64,000 nucleotides of DNA from Janthinobacterium sp. 61. Lineage in GTDB: Bacteria; Pseudomonadota; Gammaproteobacteria; Burkholderiales; Burkholderiaceae_D. Within the stretch, counting starts at the first letter, position 1, and each line of letters begins with the position of its first letter. Below the pieces are notes generated by a model. The model was not told where the DNA came from. It ran no database searches and saw only the letters and a program-made list of their open reading frames with translations. Of the stretch, positions 44,215-52,905 are shown piece by piece. A program made the position numbers and the translations under genes. The stretch covers positions 5,022,001 through 5,086,000 of the forward strand of contig NZ_PJMQ01000001.1 of the NCBI RefSeq assembly GCF_002846335.1, given 5' to 3'.

Positions 44215-45147
44215 ATGACTGCGATGAACAAGCTGGGGCAGGGCGGCGGATTGAGTATCGGCCTGGAATTGCCGCTTGATAATGACTGGTCGTCCACGGG
44301 GCGCCAGGCGAATGCGGCGTCCGTCCGCGTGCCGGGCGAGCCTGACATGAAGCAGCACGCGGCGCTGGCGCAGCTGGCCGACCGCCTGGGTTTCAGGGCC
44401 CTGTGGCTGCGCGACGTGCCCCTGTATGACCCCTCGTTCGGCGACGCGGCCCAGGTCTTCGAGGTGTTTACCTACCTCGGCTACCTGGCTGGCATCACCG
44501 AGAACATCTTGCTGGGCACGGCCGCCGTGGTGTTGCCGCTGCGCGAACCCGTATTGACCTTGAAGGCGGCGGCCAGCGTCGACCAGTTGAGCGGCGGGCG
44601 CCTGCTGTTGGGCGTGGCCAGCGGCGACCGGCCCGTCGAGTATCCCGTGTTTGGCCGCGACTTCGACCAGCGCGGCGCCGCCTTCCGCGAGCAGGTGGCC
44701 ATGCTGCGCGACTGGGGCGTAACGCGCCTGCCGTCCGGCATCCGCCTGTTGCCCAGGCCAGCCGCGCGCTTGCCGCTGCTGGTGGCAGGGCTGGCGCAGC
44801 AGTCGCCCGCCTGGATCGGTGAACAAATGGATGGCTGGCTCGCCTATCCGGGGACGCCCGACGACCATGCGCGCCGTTCGGCACAATGGCGCGCCGTGGC
44901 CGGTGGCGACAAGCCGTATGTCAGCTTCATCCACCTGGACCTGGACGAAGATCCCGCCATGCCGCTGCAGCGTTTCCGCTTTGGCGGGCGCACGGGGCGT
45001 GATGGCCTGATCGCGGAGCTGCACGCGATGCGCGAGGCCGGCGTGCGGCATATCGGCCTGCAACTGCGGCAGAACCGCCGCCCGCTGGCCGAGACCTTGC
45101 AGGAGATCGCGGACCACGTGCTGCCTGTATTTCATGGAGCCGCTTGA
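44215..45147 (+). CDS. LLM class flavin-dependent oxidoreductase
   Basis: A 310-residue luciferase-like (LLM) flavoprotein. The TIM-barrel features are ALAQLADRLGFRALWLRDVP, GYLAGITENILLGTAAVVLPLR, LSGGRLLLGVASGDRP and the LLVAGLAQQSPAWIGEQMDG strand. These enzymes use reduced FMN or F420-like cofactors. GAGGAG lies upstream: ATG 44215 has better spacing than ATG 44212. Downstream of the aldo/keto reductase; joint aldehyde or redox metabolism is possible. Confidence 0.85.
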   Translation: MTAMNKLGQGGGLSIGLELPLDNDWSSTGRQANAASVRVPGEPDMKQHAALAQLADRLGFRALWLRDVPLYDPSFGDAAQVFEVFTYLGYLAGITENILLGTAAVVLPLREPVLTLKAAASVDQLSGGRLLLGVASGDRPVEYPVFGRDFDQRGAAFREQVAMLRDWGVTRLPSGIRLLPRPAARLPLLVAGLAQQSPAWIGEQMDGWLAYPGTPDDHARRSAQWRAVAGGDKPYVSFIHLDLDEDPAMPLQRFRFGGRTGRDGLIAELHAMREAGVRHIGLQLRQNRRPLAETLQEIADHVLPVFHGAA

Positions 45148-45201
45148 TCTGGGGCACGCGTCCTGTACTTCCGGACTATCTGAAAAGGGTGGGGCAAACG
45201 C

Positions 45202-45207
45202 TATAAT
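45202..45207 (+). promoter_or_regulatory. -10 element directly before the UbiH-like gene
   Basis: A consensus TATAAT lies six bp before ATG 45214, so transcription would start at about that ATG. Either the mRNA is leaderless or translation starts at the downstream ATG 45238 or 45250. No good -35 was recognised. Confidence 0.5.
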
Positions 45208-45213
45208 GGCCGT

Positions 45214-46446
45214 ATGAACAGTCCCACTCCCCCCACCATGCGGCGCTTCATGCATAGCCACAGCGACGTTTGCATCGTCGGCGACGGCGCCATCGCGAAA
45301 ACCACGGCGCTGGCGTTTGCCCAGGCAGGACAAAGCGTCACCCTGTTATCCCCGGTGAGCCCTCCGGCACCCACCGTCAAGCCGGTCGAAGCCAGCTGGG
45401 ATGTACGCGTGTATGCGCTCAATCACACGGCGCACCAGTTGCTGTCGTCGCTGAAGGTGTGGGGCGCTTTGGCGGCCGACAGGGTGGCGCCCATCGATGC
45501 CATGCTGGTCAACGGCGACGGTGCGCAGGCGGGCGGACTCGGTTTCGACGCTTACGGCGCCCATGTGGGCACGCTGGCGTGGATCGTCGAGGACCGCAAC
45601 CTGGGCCAGGCGCTGGACGCCGCGCTGAAATTCGCACCTAACGTCAATGTGGTGCAGGGCCGCGCCAGCCGCCTGGAATGGACGAATGATACGGCCATCG
45701 TGCACCTCGATGGCGGCGACACCATCACCTGCGCGCTGGTGGTGGGCGCGGACGGCGCCCAATCGTGGGTGCGGGGCCAGTGCGACATCGGTCTCGATTA
45801 CCGCTCGTATGGCCAGCGCGGCGTGGTCAGCAACTTCGCCTGCGAAAAGCCGCACCATGGCGCGGCCCACCAATGGTTTACCGGCAGCGAAGGCATCGTC
45901 GCGCTGCTGCCGCTGCCGGGGGACCGCGTTTCGCTGGTCTGGTCGGCGCCCGATGCGCTGGCCGATACCTTGATGAGCGAATCGGCCGACGCCCTGGCCG
46001 AGCGCCTGGCCGCGTATTGCCACGACAAGCTGGGCAAGCTGATACCTTTGCAGCCGGAACTGGTGCGCGCGTTTCCACTGACCCTGATGCGCCCGCACGC
46101 CATGGTGGCGCCACGCGTGGCCCTGGTAGGCGATGCCGCCCACGTGGTGCACCCGATGGCCGGCCACGGCATGAACCTTGGCTTTGCCGACGTGGCGCAA
46201 CTGGTCAAGACGATCAGCGAACGCGAGGCGCACCGCGGCATCGGTGACGAGCGCGTGCTGGCCCGCTATGCCCGCGCGCGCAAGGAAGACGTGCTGCTGA
46301 TGCAGCTGGCGACCGATGGCCTGGCGCGTTTGTTCGGCGCCGATCTTGAACCGTTGCGCGTGGTTCGCAATTTGGGATTAAACTTGCTGGATAAATTACC
46401 TGCCCTGAAGCGAAAAATGATTTCTCACGCGTTGGGACATCATTAA
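45214..46446 (+). CDS. UbiH/UbiF/COQ6 family FAD-dependent hydroxylase
   Basis: A 410-residue flavoprotein monooxygenase of the ubiquinone-biosynthesis hydroxylase family. The FAD fold starts DVCIVGDGAIAKTTALAFAQAG; the middle motif is VVGADGAQSWVRGQC; the GD motif is VALVGDAAHVVHPMAGHGMNLG. Which ring position it hydroxylates (UbiH, UbiF or UbiI) cannot be fixed from motifs. The first Gly-rich loop reads GDGAIA instead of GGGPAG. Start may be 45238 or 45250, judging by the promoter position and family N-termini. dsbC follows. Confidence 0.85.
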   Translation: MNSPTPPTMRRFMHSHSDVCIVGDGAIAKTTALAFAQAGQSVTLLSPVSPPAPTVKPVEASWDVRVYALNHTAHQLLSSLKVWGALAADRVAPIDAMLVNGDGAQAGGLGFDAYGAHVGTLAWIVEDRNLGQALDAALKFAPNVNVVQGRASRLEWTNDTAIVHLDGGDTITCALVVGADGAQSWVRGQCDIGLDYRSYGQRGVVSNFACEKPHHGAAHQWFTGSEGIVALLPLPGDRVSLVWSAPDALADTLMSESADALAERLAAYCHDKLGKLIPLQPELVRAFPLTLMRPHAMVAPRVALVGDAAHVVHPMAGHGMNLGFADVAQLVKTISEREAHRGIGDERVLARYARARKEDVLLMQLATDGLARLFGADLEPLRVVRNLGLNLLDKLPALKRKMISHALGHH

Positions 46447-46586
46447 GTCTTAAGATATCGCTGGATAATGGAAGCAGTGAAAATTCAAGGTCGCCGCAGC
46501 TGGTCTGCGGCGCTCGTTTTGTTAAGAAGATAGTTGCGCCGGGCCAGAGGCCAGTTCCGCCAGGCGTTTCAAGTGGAGAAGTGATA

Positions 46587-47312
46587 GTGATAAAAATGAG
46601 TAGAATCGCATTAGTGCTGGCCTCGGGCCTGATGATGTCGTGCGCCGGCGCGGAAACGCCTACGGAAGCGAGCATTAAAAAGCTGATCGAACCGCGCCTG
46701 GGCGAAGGCGCCAAGGTTGATTCGGTCAAGGAAACCCCGTATGGAGGCCTGTACGAAGTGCGCACGGGTGGCGATATCCTGTACACGGACAAAGCCGCGC
46801 AATACCTGTTCGTGGGCCACGTCTTCGACGCCAAGACGTCGCAAGACCTGACCAAGGTGCGCCTGGACGAAGTCAACCGCATCAAGTTCTCCGACCTGCC
46901 GCTCGATTCGGCCATGAAATCCGTCAAGGGCAATGGCAAGCGCGTAATCGCCGTGTTCGAAGATCCGAACTGCGGTTATTGCAAGCGTTTCCGCCAGAAC
47001 GCGCTGAAGGAAATCGACAACGTCACCGTCTACACCTTCATGTACAACATCCTGTCACCGGACTCCATCGTCAAGTCGCGCAACGTGTGGTGCGCGCCGG
47101 ACCGCAACAAGGCCTGGGACGACTGGATGCTGAACGGCAAGGCGCCAGCCACGGTCGCTGCCAATTGCGCCAACCCGCATGAGAAAATCCTGGCCCTGGG
47201 CCAGCAATTGCGCGTCTCGGGCACGCCTGCCATCTTCTTTGCCGACGGCAGCCGCATTCCGGGCGCAGTCGATGCGAAAACGCTGGAACAGAAATTCTCG
47301 ACCATTAAGTAA
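46587..47312 (+). CDS. dsbC: Thiol:disulfide isomerase DsbC
   Basis: A 241-residue periplasmic DsbC/DsbG-type isomerase. Signal peptide (SRIALVLASGLMMSCAGA), N-terminal dimerisation domain (TEASIKKLIEPRLGEGAKVDSV, GGDILYTDKAAQYLFVGHVFD), then a thioredoxin domain with active site CGYC (about 129-132) and cis-Pro in SGTPAIFF. I favour GTG 46587 because GGAG is eight nt upstream; ATG 46596 is the alternative. A strong terminator follows at 47341. Confidence 0.92.
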   Translation: MIKMSRIALVLASGLMMSCAGAETPTEASIKKLIEPRLGEGAKVDSVKETPYGGLYEVRTGGDILYTDKAAQYLFVGHVFDAKTSQDLTKVRLDEVNRIKFSDLPLDSAMKSVKGNGKRVIAVFEDPNCGYCKRFRQNALKEIDNVTVYTFMYNILSPDSIVKSRNVWCAPDRNKAWDDWMLNGKAPATVAANCANPHEKILALGQQLRVSGTPAIFFADGSRIPGAVDAKTLEQKFSTIK

Positions 47313-47340
47313 TCCGGGCTGTCGCCAGGAAGGCTGGACG

Positions 47341-47369
47341 GCGCGCCCTCGCAAGGCGCGCTTTTTTTT
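47341..47369 (+). terminator. Intrinsic terminator of dsbC
   Basis: GCGCGCC (47341-47347) and GGCGCGC (47355-47361) with a 7-nt loop, followed by eight T. Confidence 0.92.
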
Positions 47370-47444
47370 GCACTTTTTTCCGCTGTCGTATTATCAAGTG
47401 TTGTTTGTAGACGCCATAACAATCCAAAAAAGGGGAAGCAGCAG

Positions 47445-47903
47445 ATGATTACCTTGAATATCAACGGACGAGACACGCAGGTCGATGCCGATCCTTCCAC
47501 GCCCATTCTGTGGGCGCTGCGCGATAACCTGAACATGACGGGCACCAAATTCGGTTGCGGCGCGGCCCTGTGCGGCGCCTGCACGGTGCACCTTGACGGC
47601 CAGCCTATCCGCTCGTGTATCACGCCGATTTCCTCGGTCGGCGCGCAAAAGATCACCACCATCGAAGCGATGGAAAACGACCAGGTGGGCAAAGCGGTGC
47701 AGGCGGCGTGGGTGCGCCACGACGTGCCGCAATGCGGCTACTGTCAAAGCGGCCAGGTGATGAGCGCCACAGCGCTGCTGCGCACCAACAAGGCACCCAG
47801 CGATGCCGACATTGACGGCGCCATGAGCGGCAATATCTGCCGCTGCGGCACCTATCAACGGATCCGCGCAGCCATCAAGGACGCGGCCAAGACCCTGGCC
47901 TGA
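47445..47903 (+). CDS. iorA: (2Fe-2S) subunit of a molybdenum hydroxylase (IorA-like)
   Basis: A 152-residue iron-sulfur subunit of a xanthine-oxidase-family enzyme, closest in layout to isoquinoline 1-oxidoreductase alpha. The plant-type cluster is in GCGAALCGACTVHLDG, the second cluster in CGYCQSGQ and ICRCGTY. It passes electrons from the molybdenum centre to an unknown acceptor. It lies 10 nt before the catalytic subunit gene. Confidence 0.88.
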   Translation: MITLNINGRDTQVDADPSTPILWALRDNLNMTGTKFGCGAALCGACTVHLDGQPIRSCITPISSVGAQKITTIEAMENDQVGKAVQAAWVRHDVPQCGYCQSGQVMSATALLRTNKAPSDADIDGAMSGNICRCGTYQRIRAAIKDAAKTLA

Positions 47904-47913
47904 GGAGAGCGAC

Positions 47914-50178
47914 ATGCGTATCGAATGGTTGAATCAGGAAGCATTGCAGCATGGCGGGGTGACCCTGGGCGCGGCGCTGGCATCGGCCCCGGTGGCGCTT
48001 GCCGATGGTGTGTCGCGGCGCGGTTTCATGAAAGCCGGCGCGGTGGCGGGCGGCGGCTTGATGCTGGGCTTTTTCCTGCCCGGCGCAGGGAAACTGGCAC
48101 GGGCGGCCGATGCTGCATCCGCCAAGCCCGCGTATGCGCCGAACGCCTTTTTGCATATCGCCCCCGATAACACGGTGACAGTACAGGTGAACCGCCTGGA
48201 ATTTGGCCAGGGCGTGCAAACGAGCTTGCCCATGCTGATCGCCGAGGAACTCGACGCCGACTGGAGCCTGGTGCATGGGGCGCTGGCGCCAGCCGGCGAA
48301 CAGTACAAGGATGCCGCCTACGGCATGCAGATGACGGGAGGCTCCGGCAGCATCGCCCATTCGTTCACGCAGTACCGCGAAATTGGCGCCAAGGCGCGCG
48401 CCATGCTGGTAGGCGCCGCCGCCGCACAGTGGAAAGTCAGTCCCGACCAGGTGCGTGCCGCGAAAGGCGTGCTGTATGGCCCCGGCGGGCAAAAGGCGAC
48501 ATATGGCGAGTTTGCCGACGCGGCCATGCGCCAACCCGTACCTGCCAGCGTCAAGCTGAAGGACCCGCGCGACTTTTCCATCATCGGCAAACCCGTGAAA
48601 CGGCTCGACGCGGCTGCCAAGTCCACAGGAAAACAGCAGTTCGGCATCGACTTCAAGCCGCCTGGCGCGAAAGTGGCCATGGTGGCCCGCCCGCCCGTGT
48701 TTGGCGCGAAAGTGGCGAAATTTGACGCCAGCAAGGCCAAAGCCATCAAGGGCGTGCTGGAAGTACTGGAAGTAAAGACCGACCGTGGCGGTAGCGGCGT
48801 GGCCGTCATCGCCGACGGCTACTGGCCCGCCAAACAAGGGCGCGACGCGCTGGTGATCGAGTGGGATTCGAGCGCCGTGGAAAAAGTCAGCAGCGTCCAG
48901 CAACTGGCGGCCTTCAAGGCGCTCGCCAAAACGCCGGGTACTGTCGCCAAACCTGCCGACATGGGCAAGTTGGCCTCCGCGCCGAAAAAGATCGAGGCCG
49001 TCTATGAATTCCCTTACCTGGCACATGCGCCGATGGAACCGCTCAATTGCGTCGTCGACCTGCAGGCCGACAAATGCACGATGTGGGTGGGCTCGCAATT
49101 CCAGACGGGCGACCAGGCGGCGATTGCTGCCACCTCTGGCCTGAAACCGGAGCAGGTGACCTTGCACACGATGATGGCGGGCGGCGGCTTCGGCCGGCGT
49201 GCCGTGCCATCTTCCGATTACGTGGTCGAAGCCGTCAACGTCGCCAAGGCTTATCGCGCGGCGGGCAAGAGCGGTCCATTGAAGCTGATGTGGAGCCGCG
49301 AGGACGACATCAAGGGCGGCTACTACCGGCCGTCGCATGTGCACCGCGCGCAGATCGGCCTCGACGCCAAAGGCAAGATACTCGCCTGGGACCACACCAT
49401 CGTGGGCCAGTCCATCATGGCCGGCACGCCGTTCGAAGCCTTCATGGTGAAAAATGGCGTCGACGGCACCATGGTCGAAGGCATGGGCGAACCGTACACC
49501 CTGCCGATGAAGCTGTCCGTGCACACGGCCAAGGCGAACGTGCCCGTGCTGTGGTGGCGTTCCGTCGGCTCGACGCATACGGCCTTTGTCATGGAAACCC
49601 TGATCGACGAAGCGGCGCACGTGGCGAAGATGGACCCCGTCGCCTACCGCAAGCAGCTGATCGACGCCAAGCATACGCGCCACATCGCCGCGCTGGACCT
49701 GGCCGTAGCCAAGTCCGGTTATGGCAGGAAGAAGCTGCCGAAGGGACAGGCCTGGGGCGTGGCCATGCATGAATCGTTCAATTCCGTGGTCGCCTACGTG
49801 GTGACGGCGTCGGTGGTCGAGGGCGCGCCCAAGCTGCACCAGGTATGGGCGGGCGTGCATTGCAACCTGGCCGTCAACCCCCTGACGATCGAGGCGCAAG
49901 TGCAGGGTGCCGCGCTGATGGCGCTGGGCATGACCATTCCCGGCGCGGCCATCACGCTCAAGGATGGCTTGGTGGAGCAGCAGAACTTCGGCGACTATCC
50001 GGTGCCGCGCATGCCCGACATGCCGGTGATCGAGGTGCATCTGGTACCGTCGGGCGACGCGCCGACGGGCATGGGTGAACCCGGCGTGCCGCCGCTGGCG
50101 CCCGCTTTCGCCAATGCGTTGTTCGCCCTGACGGGCAAGCGCCTGCGCAAGCTGCCGTTTGATCTGGCGGCCGCATGA
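47914..50178 (+). CDS. iorB: Molybdopterin-binding catalytic subunit (IorB-like), TAT-exported
   Basis: A 754-residue molybdenum hydroxylase large subunit. A twin-arginine signal SRRGFMKAGAVAGGG (residues 34-48) indicates periplasmic location, an unusual internal position after 33 residues. Molybdopterin regions include FGQGVQTSLPMLIAEEL, GGSGSIAHSF, AGGGFGRRA and the catalytic Glu in GMGEPGVPP. The two-gene form without an FAD subunit fits the isoquinoline/aldehyde oxidoreductase class using molybdopterin cytosine dinucleotide. Substrate unknown. Confidence 0.88.
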   Translation: MRIEWLNQEALQHGGVTLGAALASAPVALADGVSRRGFMKAGAVAGGGLMLGFFLPGAGKLARAADAASAKPAYAPNAFLHIAPDNTVTVQVNRLEFGQGVQTSLPMLIAEELDADWSLVHGALAPAGEQYKDAAYGMQMTGGSGSIAHSFTQYREIGAKARAMLVGAAAAQWKVSPDQVRAAKGVLYGPGGQKATYGEFADAAMRQPVPASVKLKDPRDFSIIGKPVKRLDAAAKSTGKQQFGIDFKPPGAKVAMVARPPVFGAKVAKFDASKAKAIKGVLEVLEVKTDRGGSGVAVIADGYWPAKQGRDALVIEWDSSAVEKVSSVQQLAAFKALAKTPGTVAKPADMGKLASAPKKIEAVYEFPYLAHAPMEPLNCVVDLQADKCTMWVGSQFQTGDQAAIAATSGLKPEQVTLHTMMAGGGFGRRAVPSSDYVVEAVNVAKAYRAAGKSGPLKLMWSREDDIKGGYYRPSHVHRAQIGLDAKGKILAWDHTIVGQSIMAGTPFEAFMVKNGVDGTMVEGMGEPYTLPMKLSVHTAKANVPVLWWRSVGSTHTAFVMETLIDEAAHVAKMDPVAYRKQLIDAKHTRHIAALDLAVAKSGYGRKKLPKGQAWGVAMHESFNSVVAYVVTASVVEGAPKLHQVWAGVHCNLAVNPLTIEAQVQGAALMALGMTIPGAAITLKDGLVEQQNFGDYPVPRMPDMPVIEVHLVPSGDAPTGMGEPGVPPLAPAFANALFALTGKRLRKLPFDLAAA

Positions 50179-50191
50179 CGGTAGCAGTTTT

Positions 50192-50770
50192 TTGAGTACG
50201 GTCGGCATCCTGCTGGCAGCCGGAAGGGGACGCAGGTTCGACCCTTCCGGCGCACAGAACAAATTATTGCAGCCTTTGACGGAAGGCCCGCATGCTGGCT
50301 TGCCGGTGGTGGTGGCGGCCGCAAAGTCCATGCTGGCGGCCTTGCCGCGCGTGCTGGCCGTGGTGCGCGCCGACGACACGCAGGTGGCGCGCGCACTTGG
50401 TGCGCTGGGCTGCGAGGTGCGCGTCTGCCATGATGCTGACACGGGCATGGCGGCCTCGCTCACCTGCGCCATCGATTACGTGCGCGGCGCGCCGGGTTGG
50501 CTGATCGCCCTGGGCGACATGCCTGGTGTGGAAGCGGCTACAATCGCCGCCTTGTCGCAAGCCATCGGCGATGGCGCACACATCGCCGTGCCCGTCTTTC
50601 AGGGGCGGCGCGGCAATCCTGTCGCGTTCAGTGCCTTTCACTTGCCGCTGTTGCTGGCGCTCGATGGCGACCAGGGCGCGCGCAGCATCGTCAACAGTCA
50701 TGCCGTATGCGAAGTGACAGTGGACGACAGCGGCATCTTGCGCGATATTGATACACCTGACGATTTGTAA
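50192..50770 (+). CDS. mocA: MocA-type molybdenum cofactor cytidylyltransferase
   Basis: A 192-residue nucleotidyltransferase of the MobA/MocA family: GILLAAGRGRRFDPSG nucleotide loop, VVRADDTQVARALG, and LIALGDMPGVEA; RRGNPVAFS near the end is the substrate loop. MocA makes the cytosine dinucleotide form of the cofactor for IorAB-type enzymes, matching the gene order. No ATG is available: TTG 50192 is chosen (TTG 50159, overlapping iorB, is the alternative). Confidence 0.85.
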   Translation: MSTVGILLAAGRGRRFDPSGAQNKLLQPLTEGPHAGLPVVVAAAKSMLAALPRVLAVVRADDTQVARALGALGCEVRVCHDADTGMAASLTCAIDYVRGAPGWLIALGDMPGVEAATIAALSQAIGDGAHIAVPVFQGRRGNPVAFSAFHLPLLLALDGDQGARSIVNSHAVCEVTVDDSGILRDIDTPDDL

Positions 50771-50818
50771 GGCGGGGCAGTGGCGCTCCCGGGAAGACAA
50801 GCCAGACACGAGGAAAAC

Positions 50819-52717
50819 ATGAAAAAAGCTCCAATTAAAAAAAGCATCGCCAAGGCAGGAGCCAAGGCGAGCGGCAAAGCCACAAGCAAAGCCGCGGCGA
50901 AAACCACAGTGAAAATCACACCGGCCGCCGGCATCATCTACAGCATCGCCGCCCTTGATCTGGCGGGCCACATGTTCAAAGTGACGTTGACAGTCAAGTC
51001 GCCGGCCGCCATCGGCCAGGTCTTGTCCCTGCCGGCCTGGATCCCGGGCAGCTACATGATCCGCGAATTTTCGCGCAACATCGTCAGCATCCGCGCCGAG
51101 TCCGGGGGCAAGGCAGTCGCGCTGACCAAGCTGGACAAGCACTCGTGGCAAGCCGCGCCTTGCCAGGGCGCCCTGACGGTCGAATATGACGTCTACGCCT
51201 GGGATTTGTCCGTGCGCGCCGCTCACCTGGACCAGAATCATGGCTTCTTCAACGGTACCAGCGTGTTCTTGCGCGTGCTGGGCCAGGAATCCGACGCCCA
51301 TGAAGTGCACATCGTGCAGCCGAAGGATGCGGCCTGCAAGACCTGGAGAGTCGCCACCACCCTGCCGGAACTCAAAGCGAAACGCTATGGCTTCGGCAGC
51401 TACCAGGCGGCCAACTACGATGAGCTGATCGACCACCCGGTGGAGATGGGCGACTTCGCGCTGGCCACCTTCAACGCGCATGGGGTGCCCCACGATATCG
51501 TCGTCACGGGCAAGGTGCCGAACCTGGACCTGGACCGTCTGTGCCGCGACCTGAAAGCCATCTGCGAAACGCAGATCGCCTTCTTCGAGCCGAAAACCAA
51601 AAAAGCGCCGATGGACCGCTATGTGTTCATGACCATGGCCGTCGGCGACGGTTACGGCGGCCTGGAACATCGCGCCTCGACGGCGCTGATCTGCGCACGC
51701 GCCGACCTGCCGACGACGGCTTCAAACAGCACCGAGATCGGCGACGGCTACCTGAAATTCCTGGGCCTGTGCAGCCACGAGTACTTCCATACCTGGAACG
51801 TCAAGCGCATCAAGCCGGCTGCCTTTGCGCCGTATAACCTGCAGGCGGAGAGCTACTCGCCGCTGCTGTGGCTCTTCGAGGGTTTCACCAGTTATTACGA
51901 TGACCTGATGCTGGTGCGCGCGGGCCTGATCGACGAGGCAGCCTATTTCAAATTGCTCGGGAAAACCGTCAACAGCGTGCTGCGCGGCAGCGGCCGCACC
52001 AAGCAAAGCGTGGCCGATTCCAGCTTCGACGCCTGGGGCAAGTACTACCGCCAGGATGAAAACGCGCCGAACGCCATCGTCAGCTACTACACCAAGGGTT
52101 CGCTGATCGCGCTGGCATTCGACCTGACGATCCGCGCCAAGACGAACGGCGAAAAATCGCTGGACGACGTGATGCAGGCACTGTGGCAGCGCTATGGCCG
52201 CGATTTCTACAAGGGCAAAGCGCGCGGCGTGACGCCGGCTGAAGTCGAAGCCCTGTTCGATGAGGTTTCCGGCACGCGCATGAAACCGTTCTTCGAGCGC
52301 TACATCCGCGGCACGGACGACGTGCCACTGGCGCGCCTGCTGGCGCCATTCGGCGTGAAATACAGCGACGCGCGCAAGGCCGAAAAAGCCAGCCTGGACG
52401 TCAACCTGGGCCGCGACGGCAACGATGCCAGGCTGGCGCAGGTGCACCAGGGCGGTGCCGCCCACCTGGCTGGTCTGTCTGCCGGCGACGTGCTGGTGGC
52501 TGTCGATGGCTTGCGCGTGACGGGCAACCCGGCCAACCTGGACACTTTGCTGGGTCGTTATGCCGTCGGTGCCAGGGTGGCGATCCACGCTTTCCGCCGC
52601 GACGAGCTGATGACGTTTGCGGCCGTGCTGCAAGGCGACCGCGTGCCGGGTGTCAGCCTGGCGTTGCTGCCGGCGCCAAAGAAAGCCACGGGACCGAAGC
52701 GTCCTAGCGCGGCATGA
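50819..52717 (+). CDS. M61 family glycyl aminopeptidase with PDZ domain and Lys/Ala-rich N-terminus
   Basis: A 632-residue M61 metallopeptidase. Zinc site HEYFH (320-324) with downstream Glu in WLFEGFTSYYDD; N-terminal beta domain contains ISVSAE-like LPAWIPGSYMIREFSRNIV; a PDZ domain lies at about 535-605 (VHQGGAAHLAGLSAGDVLVAVDG). Related enzymes remove N-terminal Gly/Ala. The first 38 residues are a Lys/Ala-rich tract (KKSIAKAGAKASGKATSKAA) resembling histone H1-like tails, not a signal peptide. CGAGGAAAAC precedes the ATG. Confidence 0.87.
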   Translation: MKKAPIKKSIAKAGAKASGKATSKAAAKTTVKITPAAGIIYSIAALDLAGHMFKVTLTVKSPAAIGQVLSLPAWIPGSYMIREFSRNIVSIRAESGGKAVALTKLDKHSWQAAPCQGALTVEYDVYAWDLSVRAAHLDQNHGFFNGTSVFLRVLGQESDAHEVHIVQPKDAACKTWRVATTLPELKAKRYGFGSYQAANYDELIDHPVEMGDFALATFNAHGVPHDIVVTGKVPNLDLDRLCRDLKAICETQIAFFEPKTKKAPMDRYVFMTMAVGDGYGGLEHRASTALICARADLPTTASNSTEIGDGYLKFLGLCSHEYFHTWNVKRIKPAAFAPYNLQAESYSPLLWLFEGFTSYYDDLMLVRAGLIDEAAYFKLLGKTVNSVLRGSGRTKQSVADSSFDAWGKYYRQDENAPNAIVSYYTKGSLIALAFDLTIRAKTNGEKSLDDVMQALWQRYGRDFYKGKARGVTPAEVEALFDEVSGTRMKPFFERYIRGTDDVPLARLLAPFGVKYSDARKAEKASLDVNLGRDGNDARLAQVHQGGAAHLAGLSAGDVLVAVDGLRVTGNPANLDTLLGRYAVGARVAIHAFRRDELMTFAAVLQGDRVPGVSLALLPAPKKATGPKRPSAA

Positions 52718-52742
52718 TGGTGTTTGTCGTGCAGTAAGACAG

Positions 52743-52770
52743 AAAACCGGCCTTTACTGGCCGGTTTTTT
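52743..52770 (+). terminator. Intrinsic terminator of the M61 gene
   Basis: AAAACCGGCC (52743-52752) and GGCCGGTTTT with a 6-nt loop and six T at the end. Confidence 0.92.
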
Positions 52771-52905
52771 CTTTCAGGATATATTTCCTCAAATGTAATT
52801 CACCTGCCGACACTGCCGGGTTGCCATCATATTTCCTGCAAATGAACTAATTTTTCTTTAACTAAACTAAAATTGCCGCACTGTCTCTTTTAGATCGCGC
52901 CCAAC

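Noticed and set aside
47875..50472. 865-codon minus-strand open frame opposite iorAB-mocA
   Set aside because: Low-complexity Arg/His-rich translation, no start context, opposite three coherent genes.
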